64,000 bases of DNA from Paraburkholderia phenazinium. Its GTDB lineage: Bacteria; Pseudomonadota; Gammaproteobacteria; Burkholderiales; Burkholderiaceae. Positions 55,188-64,000 of the stretch are shown piece after piece (positions within the stretch are counted from its first letter, which is position 1; each line of letters starts with the position of its first letter). Position numbers and translations under genes: made by a program. The stretch spans positions 372,001 through 436,000 of the forward strand of contig NZ_FSRU01000003.1 of NCBI RefSeq assembly GCF_900142845.1. The letters run 5' to 3'. The notes under the pieces are model-generated. The model saw only the letters and a list, made by a program, of their open reading frames with translations. It did not search any database and was not told where the DNA came from.

Positions 55188-56230
55188 TAGGTCCTCCAGG
55201 AATACGCACCGTGTTCGGTGAAATTGCAGGTAAATACCTGACCGTTGAATTGCGCGAGCGTGCGCATCACGTCAGGACGCTTCGTCGGATCAACAACGAA
55301 CATCATAAAGCCGCCACCGCCGGCGCCGGACACTTTGCCCGCAAGCGCACCAGCCGCGATCGCCGCATCGTAAATTGCGTCGATGCTTGAATTGCTAATA
55401 CTCGTCGCCATCAGCTTCTTCGAGATCCACGACAGACGCATCGACTCGGCAAAGCTGTCGAAGTCACCCTTGAGGATGGCTTCCTTCATCTTGACGGCCT
55501 CTTCCTTCACGCGATGCAACGCGTCCAGCGAGGTGGAGTTACCGCTCCGGACGCTGTCGGTCTGCTGCTGGATGATCCGCGCAGACTCACGCGACACGCC
55601 CGTGTAAAACAGGACCAGTGAGGACTCGAGTTCGGCGCGCACCGATTGCTTGACGCGCAGCGGGTTGACGATCACCCGGTCCTTGTAGAACTCCATGAAG
55701 TTAAAGCCGCCAAACGTGGCCGCATACTGATCCTGCTTGCCGCCCGCAAAGGCCAGATCCACGCGCTCGATGTCATACGCGAGTTGCGCAATGTCGTATT
55801 CGCCAAGCGGAATCTGCAGATACTCGACGAAGGCGTGAACCAACGCCACCACCATCGTCGACGACGAACCCAGGCCCGATCCCGGCGGCGCTTCGGAGTG
55901 CGTCGTCACGAGCACGGGCAGCGCAACACCCGCGTTGTAATCGCGAACAATACGGTTGTACACCCCGACATGCAGCTCGAGGCCCTTGACCAGGCCGAGC
56001 GACGCCGTAGCCGCGCCGGACCAGTGCACCGAGTTGTCGGCGGCCACCAGTTCGATCGTCTCGTCCTCACGCGGGGTAATGGTCGCGTACGCGAACTTGT
56101 CGATGGTGGCGTTCAGAACCAGTCCGCCAAAGTCGTCCGAGTACGGCGAAACGTCCGTGCCGCCGCCAGCGAGTCCGAGCCGCAGCGGTGCACGCGCGCG
56201 AACCGTTCCGGGTTTGAAAGTGGTAGTCAT
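55187..56230 (-). CDS. hddA: D-glycero-alpha-D-manno-heptose 7-phosphate kinase
   Basis: GHMP-family kinase of 347 residues that phosphorylates heptose 7-phosphate at C1 to the alpha-1,7-bisphosphate, the step that commits to GDP-heptose. The N-terminal RARAPLRLGLAGGGTDVSPY and the ATP loop APPGSGLGSSSTMVVAL at about 130-146 are characteristic, with the third GHMP motif KVSGAGGGGFMMF near the C-terminus. It begins 10 bases after the stop of the large glycosyltransferase gene. Confidence 0.94.
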   Translation of the reverse strand: MTTTFKPGTVRARAPLRLGLAGGGTDVSPYSDDFGGLVLNATIDKFAYATITPREDETIELVAADNSVHWSGAATASLGLVKGLELHVGVYNRIVRDYNAGVALPVLVTTHSEAPPGSGLGSSSTMVVALVHAFVEYLQIPLGEYDIAQLAYDIERVDLAFAGGKQDQYAATFGGFNFMEFYKDRVIVNPLRVKQSVRAELESSLVLFYTGVSRESARIIQQQTDSVRSGNSTSLDALHRVKEEAVKMKEAILKGDFDSFAESMRLSWISKKLMATSISNSSIDAIYDAAIAAGALAGKVSGAGGGGFMMFVVDPTKRPDVMRTLAQFNGQVFTCNFTEHGAYSWRT

Positions 56231-56240
56231 AATCGATCAA

Positions 56241-59200
56241 TCAAAAGTTGAAATCCAGATCCTGCTCGAACACCTCGCGAATTGCCGCGCTCGAGAAGTT
56301 CGCGGCAACGTACGCACGCCCCGCTGCTGCGACACGGCACCAGCTCTCGTCGTTGCGAACCAGTTCAATCACGTTCGCGGCGAACGCAGCCGGATCGTCG
56401 GTCACAGGAAGAATATCGTCGAGCCCCGCCAGTCCTTGCACGCCAACCGGTGTTGTCACCAGCGGCGTACCGAAGTTCAGAGCCTCAACCACCTTGTTCT
56501 TGACGCCGGCGCCAAAGCGCAACGGCACCACGGCCACGCGGGCGAGCTCATACAGTTCGGCAAGTCGCTCATCCGTCACGTAGCCGGTCACCACCACATT
56601 GGATCCGGCAAGCGCCTTCACTTCGTCGGTCGGATTGGAGCCCACCAGCGCGAGGTGAATATGCGGCAGCTCTGCCTTGATACGCGGCATGATGTCGTTC
56701 ACAAGCCACTTCGCGGCATCGACATTAGGCGGATGGCCAAAGCCCGCGACGAAGACAATCTGACTGCGCTCGTGCAACGTAGCGGCGCTTTCGGTATCCG
56801 GGCGCGGCTCGAAGAAATACGGCGGCAAGGTGCGCGCGGTCACGTCCGGCGCCATCTTGTTGACCGTGTCGGTTTCCGTAGACGACGGGTAGTACACCCG
56901 ATCGACGGCTTTCCAGACCTTCAGCTCGAGCTGACGCTCAGTCTCGGCCTGGCGCAGCAACTTCTGGTCGCCCGACACTTCCACTTGCTTCAAGGTGCGC
57001 TCGAAGTGGAGGTCGTGACCGTAATAGAGCAATTTCGCAGCAGGTGCGTATTTGCGCAGCGGTGCGATGAACGGCTCGCTGACATAGGGCCGGTTCAAAA
57101 ACGCAAAGTCGATGGTCTGATCGGTGTTTTTGATCCACTCGTCAAAACCGTCCAGGAACTGCGGCCCGTAAAAGACCTCGACACCCATCTGCTGGAGCGG
57201 CTTCACATAGGCTTCGTCGTACCAAAGGTTCTGCGGCCAGAACTTGACGTTGAGGCCCATCTCCAGGAATACCCGGATGAAGCAGATCAACGAGCGCGAA
57301 CCGGCATCGCGATCGGGTTGCGGAACATAGTGATCGACAATCAACACCGTCTTGCGGTTACGCGTGCGATCGCGCGCCGCGCTCACCTGCGTGCCGTTGT
57401 CGAAATGCTGCGCGTCGAGGACTTCAAGCCAACGCTCACGAAACTTCTTCTGATTCTCGACCTGGTAAGCCTTGATGCCCGAACCCGTATCGGTTCCGTT
57501 CGAGACCCCTTCGTAGTGAACGATGACCGATTCCGGCTGGTAATAAACCTTCTTGCCGGCCAGACGCACCTTGAATGCGAGATCGGAATCTTCACAGTAG
57601 GCCGGCACATAGTGCTCGTCGAAACCACCCAGCTTGTTCCATAGCTCCGTTCGGAGCAGTAACGAGGCGCCTGACGAATAGTCGATTTCCTTGACGTAGT
57701 TGTAGGCGCTTTTGGAAGGATCGTCGAGACGGCCGAAATTCCACGCGGAACCATCCTTCCACATGATGCCGCCGGCTTCCTGCAGACGGCCATCGGGATA
57801 GACCAGCTTGGAGCCCACCATGCCGCAATCCGGACGCGTCTCGAACAACGCCACCATCGAGTCGAGCCAGCCGGGCGTGACTTCCGTATCGTTGTTCAGG
57901 AAGTAGACGAATTCGCCGCGTGCGTGCGTCGCCGCATAATTGCAGGAGCGGATAAAGCCCAGATTCTGCGGATTCAACACGAAGCGAAGGCCCGGGATCT
58001 CCTGCATGCGCAGAATGTCTTTGTCGCCGGAGGCGTCTTCGGCAACGATGACTTCGATCGGAACCGCCGGCATGTAATCGACAATCGAGCGGACGCAGGC
58101 AAGCGTGTACGGCAGGTTGCCGTAGGCCGGTATGACGACCGACACCCGGGGCTTGTCCACCTCGGGCAGTCTCAACGTAGCCAGGATCGAATCGAACTCT
58201 TCCGGCTTGATCTGCGGGCGCCCCAAGACCTGCGCTAGCGGCGCGCCCTGGCGCTTCCACGTTTCGTAGAACACCACGCCTTCGAACAGCGGGCCGGCAA
58301 CGCGAAAGACCAGTTCGGCCAGCTTGTTTTTCTGCTTGTGACTGAGCGGCAACGCCTTGTAGACCGTGCGCCCCCAACGTTTGGCATAAGGGCGAAGCGG
58401 TCGCAATAGCGGCGCGACGTCACCGCGAGCGAGTCGCACCGCGCCACGCAGCGGCCGCGTGATCTTCCACGAGGTAGACGCAAGGACGCTTGCCAGCTCG
58501 CCCTGCACCTGGCCGAGGGACGTCTGCAATTCGTCGCGTTCGTGGCTAAGCGACTCATACCGATCGAGCAAGGCGGCGGTGTCGCCGTTTGCGGTCGCTC
58601 TCAGCCTGCTCAGCTCTTCGTCGCGTTCCCGCATCGATTGGGCATGCCGTTGAACCTGCGCATCGAGCGACAGCGCCCACGCGGTGCGATCGGCAAATTC
58701 GGCTTGCAACCGGCGGATCTCATTGTCGCGTGCTTCGATTTCGCTGGTCTGGCGATTCGCCCACGCGGCAATTTCCTCTTGCCGTGCATAGAGGTCGCTG
58801 CCCTCTTCAAAGAAGACCGAGGCTTCCAGCTTGGGCTGTCCATGCTCGGCATCCTTCGAGCAGACCGCCAGAAAGTACATGATCGCGTCGAGCTTCGGCG
58901 TACGTACCGTTACGCCGGCCTGGTCGAGCGTCAGGGCGGAGTACGCCGCATCCTGCCGGTCACCCGGAAGGATCACCGAACTCGTCGCCAGGCGCTGGCC
59001 ATAGTAAGTGACGCCGCTGAAATAGCGCTTTACCAGTGCATCGAGCTCTTCGAAATAGAGCTCGCGGACGTGAAACTCGTTCCTGAAGTTGCGATCGTCC
59101 GAATACACCTTCTTGTTCGGCGACGACAGGATGAGAAAACCGCCCGGCTTCAGCACGCGGTGAATCTCCGCGAGCATTTCGTCGTGCTGCGTCAGGTGTT

Positions 59201-59522
59201 CGAGCGTCTCGAACGAGACGACCGCGTCGACGCTGGCATCAGCCAACGGAATCGCGGTGGCGCTGCCCTGCCGAAACGAGAGGTTCGCCACATCCCCGTA
59301 GCGCTCCACCGCATGCTCGACCGCTTCGTGGGAGATGTCGACACCGGTGACTTCCTTGGCGTATTTGGCCAGAATTGCCGAGCCATAGCCTTCGCCACAG
59401 GCAATGTCCAGCACGTGCAGACCCTTGATCGTCTGCGCGGCCCAGCCATAGCGATGCAAATGCTCATAGCGCATGTCCCCTTCTTCGGTCGGGACATACC
59501 GTTCGCCGGTGAATTCGATCAC
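56241..59522 (-). CDS. three-module protein: methyltransferase, coiled coil, GT2 and GT4 glycosyltransferase
   Basis: Cytoplasmic protein of 1,093 residues. Residues 1-190 are a class I SAM methyltransferase (TGERYVPTE start; [15 protein letters not shown] at 37-51). Residues about 243-350 are a predicted coiled coil rich in Glu, Arg and Gln. [12 protein letters not shown] at 349-360 is a linker motif seen in many multidomain glycosyltransferases. A GT2 domain (about 458-705) has [21 protein letters not shown] and YCEDSDLAF; a GT4 domain (about 724-1093) has [16 protein letters not shown] and [16 protein letters not shown]. In ABC-transporter O-antigen systems a methyltransferase with a coiled coil can cap chains and set length, so a polymerase with built-in terminator is plausible. 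It overlaps wzt by 4 bases. Confidence 0.88.
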   Translation of the reverse strand: MIEFTGERYVPTEEGDMRYEHLHRYGWAAQTIKGLHVLDIACGEGYGSAILAKYAKEVTGVDISHEAVEHAVERYGDVANLSFRQGSATAIPLADASVDAVVSFETLEHLTQHDEMLAEIHRVLKPGGFLILSSPNKKVYSDDRNFRNEFHVRELYFEELDALVKRYFSGVTYYGQRLATSSVILPGDRQDAAYSALTLDQAGVTVRTPKLDAIMYFLAVCSKDAEHGQPKLEASVFFEEGSDLYARQEEIAAWANRQTSEIEARDNEIRRLQAEFADRTAWALSLDAQVQRHAQSMRERDEELSRLRATANGDTAALLDRYESLSHERDELQTSLGQVQGELASVLASTSWKITRPLRGAVRLARGDVAPLLRPLRPYAKRWGRTVYKALPLSHKQKNKLAELVFRVAGPLFEGVVFYETWKRQGAPLAQVLGRPQIKPEEFDSILATLRLPEVDKPRVSVVIPAYGNLPYTLACVRSIVDYMPAVPIEVIVAEDASGDKDILRMQEIPGLRFVLNPQNLGFIRSCNYAATHARGEFVYFLNNDTEVTPGWLDSMVALFETRPDCGMVGSKLVYPDGRLQEAGGIMWKDGSAWNFGRLDDPSKSAYNYVKEIDYSSGASLLLRTELWNKLGGFDEHYVPAYCEDSDLAFKVRLAGKKVYYQPESVIVHYEGVSNGTDTGSGIKAYQVENQKKFRERWLEVLDAQHFDNGTQVSAARDRTRNRKTVLIVDHYVPQPDRDAGSRSLICFIRVFLEMGLNVKFWPQNLWYDEAYVKPLQQMGVEVFYGPQFLDGFDEWIKNTDQTIDFAFLNRPYVSEPFIAPLRKYAPAAKLLYYGHDLHFERTLKQVEVSGDQKLLRQAETERQLELKVWKAVDRVYYPSSTETDTVNKMAPDVTARTLPPYFFEPRPDTESAATLHERSQIVFVAGFGHPPNVDAAKWLVNDIMPRIKAELPHIHLALVGSNPTDEVKALAGSNVVVTGYVTDERLAELYELARVAVVPLRFGAGVKNKVVEALNFGTPLVTTPVGVQGLAGLDDILPVTDDPAAFAANVIELVRNDESWCRVAAAGRAYVAANFSSAAIREVFEQDLDFNF

Positions 59523-60901
59523 GCCAGTGACCTCTCTTTTTCGACGCTGATGCTCAACATAGGGATACCAATTAAGCCGTGACGCATCGTGCTGTCGACG
59601 GTACGGAACTGCAACGCGTCATGGAGCCAATGCTGTTGGGTGTGATCATCCTGGGTGCCGGATGCAACGGCCGCGTCAATGGAGTACGCGCCGACCGGCA
59701 GAATAGGCATACGAAAGCGGAATGAAGCGAGGAACACGTCACCCGCGCCGCCATCGATCAGGTCTTCGTAACTCAGGTGCGAGTTGTCCCCGAACAGCCG
59801 TTGTCCGAGGCGGTCCTTGACGTAGAAACCGAAAATCAATCCGGCCAGTTCCGCGTGGACCTCAACTTTCAACTGCAGGGTGACCAGCTCACCGCCCTGC
59901 ATCAGTTGGGTCTGACGCCCGTCTTCGTCGATCAGCGCGACATCGACAATCGAAGCGCCACCCGCACCGAAGGCGCTCTCTTGCACCTCAGGATCGAATT
60001 CGAATACCTTGATGGTGTTCGCAGCCTTCAATTGATCCAGCCGCGGATCGATCACGTCTTGCGCCTTCATCTTGGCCCGCGCCCGCGCCGTCTTCACCGC
60101 GCTCACCGCCACGCCCTGCGCCTTTCGATCCAGCACATGCTGTTCGGCAAGATAGGCTTCGACCACTTCCTTGGCCGAGCCGTCCATGCGCACCGAGCCA
60201 TGATCGAGCCAGACCGCGCGCGAACACAGGCTCGTCACCGCGCCGACGTCGTGGCTCACGAACAGCAGCGTGCCGTTCTTCTGAAACTCACGCAGAAAGC
60301 GCATGCATTTCTGGGTAAACCGCACGTCGCCGACCGACAAGGCCTCGTCGACTACCAGCACGTCCGCATCGACGTGTGCCGCAATCGCGAACGCGAGGCG
60401 CACATACATCCCGCTCGAGTACGTCTTCACCGGTTGCGAAACGAAGTCGCCGATTTCCGCGAACTCGATGATTGACTTGTAGCGTTCCTTCAACTGCTTT
60501 TCGGTCAGCCCGTAAAGCATGCCGCTCAGGTAAACGTTCTCTTCCCCAGTGAAGTCCGGGTTAAAACCGGCGCCCAGTTCGAGCAGCGCGGCGATCCGGC
60601 CATTGCGTTTCACCTCGCCTTGCGTCGGGAACAAGGTGCCGCACACGAGCTGAAGGAAGGTCGACTTGCCCGACCCGTTCTGTCCGATGATCGCCACCGT
60701 CTCACCGCGGTTGACCGTCAGGTCGACATCCCGCAGGGCCCAGAATTCGCGGAAGTATTCCTTCGGCTGTCGACCCACCATCCGCGCGAGGCGCGGAAGC
60801 ATCATCTGCTTCAGCCGATCCTGGGGCGCACTGTAAATTTCATAACGCTTGCCGAGACCGTGCACCTCGACAGCGGTTTCTTTCACGCTATCAGAGCACA
60901 T
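59519..60901 (-). CDS. wzt: ABC transporter ATP-binding protein for polysaccharide export
   Basis: Nucleotide-binding subunit of the polysaccharide ABC exporter, 460 residues from ATG 60901. Walker A is GQNGSGKST at about 74-82, the ABC signature YSSGMYVRL at about 162-170, and Walker [13 protein letters not shown] at about 181-192. The C-terminal part, residues about 300-460, is beta-rich and matches the position of the Wzt carbohydrate-binding domain, which reads the modified non-reducing end of the glycan. This fits the methyltransferase-bearing glycosyltransferase encoded next. The gene overlaps wzm by 11 bases. Confidence 0.94.
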   Translation of the reverse strand: MCSDSVKETAVEVHGLGKRYEIYSAPQDRLKQMMLPRLARMVGRQPKEYFREFWALRDVDLTVNRGETVAIIGQNGSGKSTFLQLVCGTLFPTQGEVKRNGRIAALLELGAGFNPDFTGEENVYLSGMLYGLTEKQLKERYKSIIEFAEIGDFVSQPVKTYSSGMYVRLAFAIAAHVDADVLVVDEALSVGDVRFTQKCMRFLREFQKNGTLLFVSHDVGAVTSLCSRAVWLDHGSVRMDGSAKEVVEAYLAEQHVLDRKAQGVAVSAVKTARARAKMKAQDVIDPRLDQLKAANTIKVFEFDPEVQESAFGAGGASIVDVALIDEDGRQTQLMQGGELVTLQLKVEVHAELAGLIFGFYVKDRLGQRLFGDNSHLSYEDLIDGGAGDVFLASFRFRMPILPVGAYSIDAAVASGTQDDHTQQHWLHDALQFRTVDSTMRHGLIGIPMLSISVEKERSLA

Positions 60902-61715
60902 CTGCGAATCCCTTACGCGTTTTCTGGAACCAGAACAGTCCAAGCGATGCAACGATATACGCGATCACCGAATAAATAGCCCAACCCACCCAGTTGACCT
61001 GGCCACCCCAGATTGCGACGTTACGAATCTGGTCGATCACGAAGGTCAAGGGGTTGAGCATGATGATCGCGCGCAAGCGCGGCGGCACGGAGCTCAGCGG
61101 ATAGAAAACGGGCGCCATGAACATCAGCAACGACGACACAATGCCCATCACCTGCCCGAGATCGCGCATGAATACGCCGAACGACGCCAGGAACCACACC
61201 AGCCCGGCGATCAAGACGATAAACGGCAACAGGATCACGGGGACGAAAATCACCGTCCATGGAATGTGCCCCTGCCACAGCAGGATCGCGACGAGCAGGA
61301 TTACCGACGCCACCAGCATGTGGAACAGCGCCGTGCCGATCGCAATCCACGGCAAGGTTTGAAGCGGGAACACCACCTTCTTGACGTAGTTCGGATTGCC
61401 AACAACCAGCATCGGCGCCCGTGTCAGGCACTCCGAGATCAGGTTGTGCGACAGCACCCCCACAAACATCACCACCGCAAACTCAATGTGATCGGTCGAA
61501 CCCGCCCGCCATCTCGACTTAAACACAAACCCAAACACAAACGTATAAATGCTCAACATCAACAGCGGCGTAATGAACGACCAGAAGAGTCCGAGAAACG
61601 AACCCTTATAGCGGCCGGCCACCTCGCGTTTGACGAACTGCACGATCAGGTGCCAGTTCTCCGTGAGCGAGTACACGACTGCCAGCGGATGCAGCAGTCG
61701 ATTTGGTGTTTCCAT
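60891..61715 (-). CDS. wzm: ABC-2 type polysaccharide export permease
   Basis: Membrane subunit of the exporter, 274 residues with six hydrophobic segments. It has REVAGRYKGSFLGLFWSFITPLLML, the amphipathic coupling region and first helix typical of Wzm, and a conserved block FLASFGVFMRDLGQVMGI. ATG 61715 was chosen because AGGAACAGGT lies just upstream; a start six codons earlier lacks this. With Wzt it moves undecaprenyl-pyrophosphate-linked glycan to the periplasm. The gap to rfbD is 30 bases. Confidence 0.94.
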   Translation of the reverse strand: METPNRLLHPLAVVYSLTENWHLIVQFVKREVAGRYKGSFLGLFWSFITPLLMLSIYTFVFGFVFKSRWRAGSTDHIEFAVVMFVGVLSHNLISECLTRAPMLVVGNPNYVKKVVFPLQTLPWIAIGTALFHMLVASVILLVAILLWQGHIPWTVIFVPVILLPFIVLIAGLVWFLASFGVFMRDLGQVMGIVSSLLMFMAPVFYPLSSVPPRLRAIIMLNPLTFVIDQIRNVAIWGGQVNWVGWAIYSVIAYIVASLGLFWFQKTRKGFADVL

Positions 61716-61745
61716 ACCTGTTCCTGTTTGCAATGCGGGACGCGC

Positions 61746-62639
61746 TTACTGCCCCAAAAGATCGTCCAGCGCCAGCGCGAGCCCTTCGCGCCAGTCGAGG
61801 CGACCGAGCCTGAAGCGTCGGTCGAACTTATCGTTGTCGAGCATGGAGTACTGCGGGCGGCGTGCCGGCGTCGGATACTCGTCCGAGGCAATCGGCTCGA
61901 TCGAGGTCGCCTTGATCGCCATCTTCCCCGACGCGCGCGCACCTTCGATGATCGCGCTCGCGAAGCCATGCCACGTGGTCTGGCCCGCAGCCGTCATATG
62001 GAACAAGCCGGACTCGAATTCGCCGGCATTGCGCTCGCGCTGAGCCTGCGCCACCACATGCGCCGTGAGATCCGCAATCATGCGCGCCGAGGTCGGCGCA
62101 CCCGTCTGGTCCGCCACCACGCGCAGGCTGTCGCGCTCGCCGGCCACGCGCAGCATGGTGCGCAGAAAGTTGCGGCCGCGCGGGCCGTACACCCAGGTGG
62201 TCCGCAGCGTGAGCCAGTCGCCGGCCACGTTTTCAATCGCCCGCTCGCCGGCCAGTTTGCTCGCGCCATAGGCATTCAACGGCGCCACCGGATCGAGCTC
62301 GACGTACGGTGTGCTCGACGAACCGTCGAACACGTAATCGGTCGAGTAGTGGACCATCAGCGCGTTCTGCGCGCGCGCCGCCTCAGCCAGCACGCCCACC
62401 GCCTCGGCGTTCACCCGGTTTGCCAGCGCGGTTTCGGTTTCCGCGTTGTCGACCGCCGTGTAGGCCGCCGCGTTGACGATCACGTGCGGACGCACCGACG
62501 CCACCAGCTTCGCCAGCGTCTCCGGCTTCGCCAGGTCGGCTTCGTTGCGGTCGAACGCCACGACGTCGCCCAGCGGCGCCAAGGCACGTCGCAGCTCCCA
62601 TCCGACCTGCCCGTTACGGCCAGTCAGCATGATCCTCAT
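61746..62639 (-). CDS. rfbD: dTDP-4-dehydrorhamnose reductase
   Basis: Short-chain dehydrogenase of 297 residues that reduces dTDP-4-keto-L-rhamnose to dTDP-L-rhamnose. It opens [16 protein letters not shown], and contains the NAAAYTAVDNAE motif and catalytic YGASK. ATG 62639 overlaps the rfbC stop by 4 bases; a long in-frame extension upstream is an artefact of the overlapping gene. Rhamnose is a likely building block of the polysaccharide exported by wzm/wzt. Confidence 0.95.
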   Translation of the reverse strand: MRIMLTGRNGQVGWELRRALAPLGDVVAFDRNEADLAKPETLAKLVASVRPHVIVNAAAYTAVDNAETETALANRVNAEAVGVLAEAARAQNALMVHYSTDYVFDGSSSTPYVELDPVAPLNAYGASKLAGERAIENVAGDWLTLRTTWVYGPRGRNFLRTMLRVAGERDSLRVVADQTGAPTSARMIADLTAHVVAQAQRERNAGEFESGLFHMTAAGQTTWHGFASAIIEGARASGKMAIKATSIEPIASDEYPTPARRPQYSMLDNDKFDRRFRLGRLDWREGLALALDDLLGQ

Positions 62640-63187
62640 TCGAACACCTCTGCTTCGGCAAGCGGCCGCCCTGCCGCATCTTTCGCGGCAACCTGCGGCT
62701 CGCCCTCGAGCGGCCATTCGATACCCAGCGCCGGATCGTTCCACAGCAGGCTGCGTTCGAACTCGGGAAACCAGTAATCCGTGGTCTTATAGAGAAACTC
62801 GGCGCTTTCCGACGTCACGCAGAAACCGTGCGCGAAACCGGGCGGCACCCACAGTTGCCGCTTGTTGTCGGCGGACAAGACCACGCCCACCCACTTGCCG
62901 AAGCTCGGCGAACTGCGCCGGATATCCACCACCACGTCGAACACCTCGCCGGACACCACACGCACCAGCTTGCCCTGCGGATGCTGGATCTGGTAATGCA
63001 AGCCACGCAGCACGCCCTTCGCCGAACGCGAATGGTTGTCCTGCACGAACTCTGCGTCGACGCCGGTTTCTCTCGTGAATTCGCGTGCGTTGAAGCTTTC
63101 GTAGAAGAAGCCGCGCGCGTCACCGAACACCTTGGGCTCGATGATCTTCACGTCCGGCAAAGCGGTCTCAATTACATGGATGGCCAT
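62636..63187 (-). CDS. rfbC: dTDP-4-dehydrorhamnose 3,5-epimerase
   Basis: Cupin-fold epimerase of 183 residues that converts dTDP-4-keto-6-deoxy-D-glucose to dTDP-4-keto-L-rhamnose. [13 protein letters not shown] and [18 protein letters not shown] are hallmark motifs, the latter containing the catalytic His, with a tyrosine in the segment [11 protein letters not shown]. It starts 16 bases before the end of rfbA (overlap 63172-63187) and overlaps rfbD by 4 bases. Confidence 0.96.
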   Translation of the reverse strand: MAIHVIETALPDVKIIEPKVFGDARGFFYESFNAREFTRETGVDAEFVQDNHSRSAKGVLRGLHYQIQHPQGKLVRVVSGEVFDVVVDIRRSSPSFGKWVGVVLSADNKRQLWVPPGFAHGFCVTSESAEFLYKTTDYWFPEFERSLLWNDPALGIEWPLEGEPQVAAKDAAGRPLAEAEVFE

Positions 63188-64000
63188 GCCAAGGGGTCCG
63201 AAAGTAGATGTTGCAGATACTGCCCGTAGGCATTCTTCGACAGCGGCGCGGCCAGCTTCTCGAGTTGCTCCGGACTGATCCAGCGCCGCCGGAACGCAAT
63301 TTCCTCAGGGCAAGCCACCACCAGCCCCTGACGCTTCTGCAGCGTTGCGATGAAGGTGGCCGCTTCGATCAGCGAGTCGTGCGTACCCGTATCGAGCCAG
63401 GCATAACCGCGCCCCATGATCTCGACGTTGAGCGCGCCGTTGGCGAGATACCGCGAATTGACATCGGTAATTTCCAGCTCGCCGCGCGGCGAAGGCTTGA
63501 TGTCGGCCGCGATATCGCAGACCTGTTTGTCGTAGAAGTACAGGCCCGTCACCGCGTAGTTGGAGCGCGGCTTGACCGGCTTCTCTTCAATCGAAAGGGC
63601 CCGGAACTGCTTGTCGAATTCCACCACGCCGTAGCGCTCGGGATCGTGCACGTGATACGCGAACACGGTTGCACCGTCGTCCTGCCCGGTGGCGCGCTCG
63701 AGCTGCTTGGCGAGGTCGTGCCCGTAGAAAATGTTGTCGCCGAGAATCAGCGCCGACGGATCGTTGCCCACGAAATCGCGGCCAATGATGAAGGCCTGCG
63801 CCAGACCGTCGGGCGACGGCTGAACCGCATACTGGATGTTCATGCCCCACTGGCTGCCGTCGCCGAGCATCGTCTCGAAGCGCGGTGTGTCTTGCGGCGT
63901 GGAGATAATCAGAACGTCACGGATGCCCGCTACCATCAATGTGGATAGCGGGTAATAGATCATCGGCTTGTCGTAGACCGGCAGCAATTGCTTCGATACG
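63172..64000 (-). CDS. rfbA: glucose-1-phosphate thymidylyltransferase (5' truncated by window)
   Basis: Enzyme making dTDP-glucose from glucose-1-phosphate and dTTP. The reading frame stays open to the window edge, ending in codons for [18 protein letters not shown], an internal RfbA segment, so about 25 N-terminal residues with the GGxGTRL nucleotide loop lie outside. About 275 residues are present, with ADQFxx-like [17 protein letters not shown] and the [16 protein letters not shown] block. rfbB, the dehydratase needed for dTDP-rhamnose, is not in the window and probably lies upstream. A TTG at 63987 is an internal leucine, not a start. Confidence 0.96.
   Translation of the reverse strand, partial: VSKQLLPVYDKPMIYYPLSTLMVAGIRDVLIISTPQDTPRFETMLGDGSQWGMNIQYAVQPSPDGLAQAFIIGRDFVGNDPSALILGDNIFYGHDLAKQLERATGQDDGATVFAYHVHDPERYGVVEFDKQFRALSIEEKPVKPRSNYAVTGLYFYDKQVCDIAADIKPSPRGELEITDVNSRYLANGALNVEIMGRGYAWLDTGTHDSLIEAATFIATLQKRQGLVVACPEEIAFRRRWISPEQLEKLAAPLSKNAYGQYLQHLLSDPLAWPSM

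Noticed and set aside
63981..63990. TTG at 63987 as the start of rfbA
   Set aside because: The frame stays open to the window edge and reads [12 protein letters not shown], an internal part of RfbA, so the gene is truncated by the window.

Overview
The window looks like the chromosome of a Burkholderiaceae betaproteobacterium, most likely Paraburkholderia or Burkholderia. I infer this from the high G+C of the flanking genes, the ureC-ureE-ureF-ureG order, and a waaC-kdoO-waaA lipopolysaccharide (LPS) core block. Almost everything after the urease genes serves cell-surface glycan synthesis: lipid A/core, O-antigen and possibly a second polysaccharide. No rRNA, tRNA, CRISPR array or intact insertion sequence was seen.

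Layout. (1) 0-3.6 kb: end of a urease operon, ureC (5' truncated by the window), ureE, ureF and ureG, followed by an opposite-strand Fic-fold gene whose motif histidine is replaced by glutamine. (2) 4.4-9.4 kb, minus strand: waaA, Kdo 3-hydroxylase, heptosyltransferase I and a phosphomannomutase/phosphoglucomutase with a strong terminator. (3) 9.6-14.1 kb, plus strand: Wzx-type flippase, two glycosyltransferases and galE. (4) 14.1-26.3 kb: ArnT-like transferase, polyprenyl-phosphate glycosyltransferase, O-antigen ligase/polymerase, another glycosyltransferase, a small lipoprotein, gtrA with a membrane glycosyltransferase candidate, a chemoreceptor, a small exported protein and a first polyprenyl-phosphate sugar-1-phosphate transferase. 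(5) 26.3-31.1 kb, minus strand: a wbpM/wbpL/wbpV-like block with a family-2 glycosyltransferase. (6) 31.2-45.6 kb: a visibly more A+T-rich accessory region with mixed strands: three GT-C-like membrane proteins, a sulfotransferase-like protein, two acyltransferase-3 proteins, a methyltransferase and an exported beta-propeller glycosidase-like protein. (7) 45.6-53.0 kb, minus strand: an eight-gene, tightly coupled operon for a CDP-linked 3,6-dideoxyhexose (rfbF, rfbG, rfbH, a reductase), a split transketolase, and gtrA/gtrB. (8) 53.3-64 kb, minus strand: a ten-gene operon running off the window: rfbA (5' truncated), rfbC, rfbD, ABC exporter wzm/wzt, a three-domain methyltransferase-glycosyltransferase, and the complete GDP-D-glycero-D-manno-heptose set hddA, gmhA, hddC, gmhB.

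Together the genes would make dTDP-L-rhamnose, GDP-D,D-heptose, UDP-galactose, a UDP-linked 6-deoxy-HexNAc and a CDP-3,6-dideoxyhexose. They carry components of both the Wzx/Wzy route and the ABC-transporter route. The most interesting lead is the split transketolase inside the CDP-sugar operon, directly coupled to gtrA/gtrB. It suggests a two-carbon-branched deoxysugar that may be passed to undecaprenyl phosphate and added to glycan in the periplasm. That pathway is an inference from family membership and operon structure.
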